From Cognatishimia sp. WU-CL00825 (GTDB lineage Bacteria; Pseudomonadota; Alphaproteobacteria; Rhodobacterales; Rhodobacteraceae), in assembly GCF_040364665.1 (NCBI RefSeq), contig NZ_BAABWX010000002.1, positions 1 through 64,000 on the forward strand: DNA of 64,000 nt, written 5' to 3'. This document shows, one piece after another, positions 62,758 to 64,000 of the stretch; the first letter of the stretch is position 1, and every line of letters starts with the position of its first letter. Below the pieces are notes generated by a model. It saw only the letters and a list, made by a program, of their open reading frames with translations, was not told the DNA's origin and made no database searches. The position numbers and the translations under genes were made by a program.

Positions 62758-63411
62758 TCAGTCTGCGGCGCGCAGGCCAGTGACGTCCTGTGAATGCACA
62801 ATGGCACCGCCCTCCAGCACCAAATAAACCCCGTTATTGGTGGTACGTGCTTCTGAGATACGGCTGTAAACCTCTGCGGGCAGGGTTTCGACAACCGCGC
62901 CATCAACCGTGCTTTGAACTGCGAAGCTATACTGCCCATGGGGAACCAGATCGCCATTGGCGTCTGTGCCATCCCATTGCAGGATCTCGCTGTCCGTTGC
63001 GATTTCAAAACGATGTATTTCGGTCCCATCTGCATCGGTGATCACCAATTCGGCGCTGTCAGCTGTTGATAACGGATAGGTGGCGATATCAATTGAGTCG
63101 CCATCAAACTGGGCGGGAGCCAAAACCTTGGCCTCCATCCCGACCCAGCCTGCCAATTGTGACATGCCCATCGCGCCAATTTCAGACTGGACTGCGCGCA
63201 GTAAGTCATTTGTTAGCACCTGTTGTTCTACGGAAGAAAATGTCGCCAGTTGTGTGGCGTAATCGCTGGATTCAATGGGGTTTAGCGGATCTTGGTTTTT
63301 CATCTGCGCCGTTAGCATTTTGAGAAAAGTCTCAAAGTCAGAGCTGAGAACCGGAGCGCTGCCCTGTGTGGTGCCGCTGGTGTTGGGCTGAGTTGCGGAT
63401 GAAACGTGCAT
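62758..63411 (-). CDS. flgD: flagellar hook assembly protein FlgD
   Basis: 217 residues: the N-terminal FlgD signature FETFLKMLTAQMKNQDPLNP then SSDYATQLATFSSVEQQVL, and a C-terminal FlgD Ig/Tudor-like region (TEIHRFEIATDSEILQWDGT then ANGDLVPHGQYSF). It is the scaffold for hook growth in the periplasm/hook tip. It follows the fliK-like gene by 11 bp on the same strand, so both are part of a flagellar operon reaching beyond the window. Confidence 0.94.
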   Translation of the reverse strand: MHVSSATQPNTSGTTQGSAPVLSSDFETFLKMLTAQMKNQDPLNPIESSDYATQLATFSSVEQQVLTNDLLRAVQSEIGAMGMSQLAGWVGMEAKVLAPAQFDGDSIDIATYPLSTADSAELVITDADGTEIHRFEIATDSEILQWDGTDANGDLVPHGQYSFAVQSTVDGAVVETLPAEVYSRISEARTTNNGVYLVLEGGAIVHSQDVTGLRAAD

Positions 63412-63422
63412 TGAGAAATCTC

Positions 63423-64000
63423 CTATAGGCGGATGTCGAGCCCGGATGTTGCTGGCGGCAGAAAGTGGGACTTGGACGTGCGTTTTCCGGCATATTGCGT
63501 GTCAGTTTGGGGGGCGGTGTCTGGTGTCACTGCGCGCGCAGGTTGCGGGTCAGGGCGTTGACCCTGTTGGGAAAAAGAGAAGCTGAGGTTCAAATAGCCC
63601 AACGCGGCAAAGTCCTGTCCCAACAGCCCAATATTGCGGCGCAACAAAGCAAGTGTTTCCGGACGGTCTGCCGAAATATGCAGGGTTGCGCCTTGTTCGG
63701 ATGTGGCAAGAGAAATCCGCACGCGACCGAGTTCTTCGGGAGAAAGCTGGATTTCAGATTGATGCCCCGGGGTTTGCGGGAAATGCTGTGCAATTTGTCG
63801 CGTCACAATATGAGCAGCAGGTGGTTTGACATCGGTGACGATAGGCGCGCGTTCGGTGCTGGGCAAGAATTCAGCCGTCAGAAAATGGCTTGGCCAGTCT
63901 GGTTTGTGTTCGGCGTTTTGCCAAAGGGTAAGCGGCGTTGTGCCCCCCGTTTGTGGCGTTTGCGTTGTCAGTAATCCCACCGTGCTTAGCGCAGGTTTTG
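63423..64000 (-). CDS. fliK: flagellar hook-length control protein FliK, C-terminal part (cut by window)
   Basis: About 192 codons visible; the frame stays open to the right edge, so the start lies outside. The FliK C-terminal domain is recognised by SEIQLSPEELGRVRISLATS, QGATLHISADRPETLALLRR and LLGQDFAALGYLNLSFSF. FliK measures hook length and switches export specificity. An ATG at 63980 exists in frame but is probably internal. It precedes flgD. Confidence 0.85.
   Translation of the reverse strand, partial: KPALSTVGLLTTQTPQTGGTTPLTLWQNAEHKPDWPSHFLTAEFLPSTERAPIVTDVKPPAAHIVTRQIAQHFPQTPGHQSEIQLSPEELGRVRISLATSEQGATLHISADRPETLALLRRNIGLLGQDFAALGYLNLSFSFSQQGQRPDPQPARAVTPDTAPQTDTQYAGKRTSKSHFLPPATSGLDIRL

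Noticed and set aside
62676..63035. N-terminal extension of the phosphotransferase frame
   Set aside because: It runs through the intergenic region and overlaps flgD coding sequence. GTG 62675 with GAGG fits the kinase fold start.
1..64000. CRISPR array, transposase, integrase or prophage structural genes
   Set aside because: No regularly spaced repeats and no such protein motifs were found anywhere in the window.

Overview
The window looks like chromosomal DNA of an alphaproteobacterium of the Rhodobacterales (Roseobacter group). The evidence is protein-level resemblance throughout, a petABC cytochrome bc1 operon of alphaproteobacterial type, a RibH2-type lumazine synthase behind an FMN riboswitch, a Hint-domain protein of a type I associate with Rhodobacteraceae, three SBP-dependent secondary transporters of three different families (TAXI-TRAP, TctABC, DctPQM), and short intergenic repeats resembling ones I recall from this group. 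I saw no CRISPR array, rRNA operon, transposase or integrase.

Region 1 (1-26.5 kb) is accessory metabolism. A D-amino-acid-oxidase-like flavoenzyme and proC run leftward. A TAXI-TRAP transporter plus a UspA protein lies between two paralogous GntR/FCD regulators, followed by mgsA coupled to a GntR protein with two apparent DNA-binding domains. From 9.8 to 20.8 kb a tightly packed plus-strand run encodes TctCBA, an isopropylmalate-dehydrogenase-like enzyme, an Asp/Glu-racemase-like protein, an OtnK-type acid-sugar kinase, an OtnC-type aldolase/decarboxylase, an RraA-like aldolase, an AbrB-family membrane protein and an aconitase-superfamily hydratase. A GntR/UTRA regulator, a PDC-lactonase-like amidohydrolase, an SMP-30 lactonase and a DctQMP TRAP system follow. 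I read this as one or two carboxylic or sugar-acid catabolic modules whose substrate cannot be named from sequence. It is the best candidate here for an undescribed pathway.

Region 2 (26.5-34.6 kb) has a small AlpA-like gene downstream of tRNA-Lys(TTT), then dapF-mtaB-GST, ribH with its riboswitch, a second GST, and petABC preceded by a perfect FNR-type box.

Region 3 (34.6-48.3 kb) is mixed housekeeping and accessory DNA: a YcaQ-like protein, trhO, pncA-pncB for NAD salvage, a gcdH / fused 2-oxoacid dehydrogenase E1 / FabD-like operon divergent from a LysR gene, an ArsR-SRPBCC-YCII cluster, an asparaginase, an IalB protein, and a WYL regulator split by a one-base frameshift.

Region 4 (48.3-64 kb) is mostly core: rlmN, a LOG protein, dapD and dapE flanking an ionotropic-glutamate-receptor-like channel and a Hint protein, a GNAT protein, a DUF2064 protein, rnr, a DUF1801/WYL pair, an MltB-like transglycosylase and a phosphotransferase. 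It ends in flagellar genes (flgD and a fliK cut by the window edge). dapD, dapE and dapF together show the succinylase branch of lysine/meso-DAP synthesis.

Two dispersed repeat families occur in intergenic DNA: R1 (three copies) and R2 (two copies). All functional calls come from reading the sequence. No database search was run.
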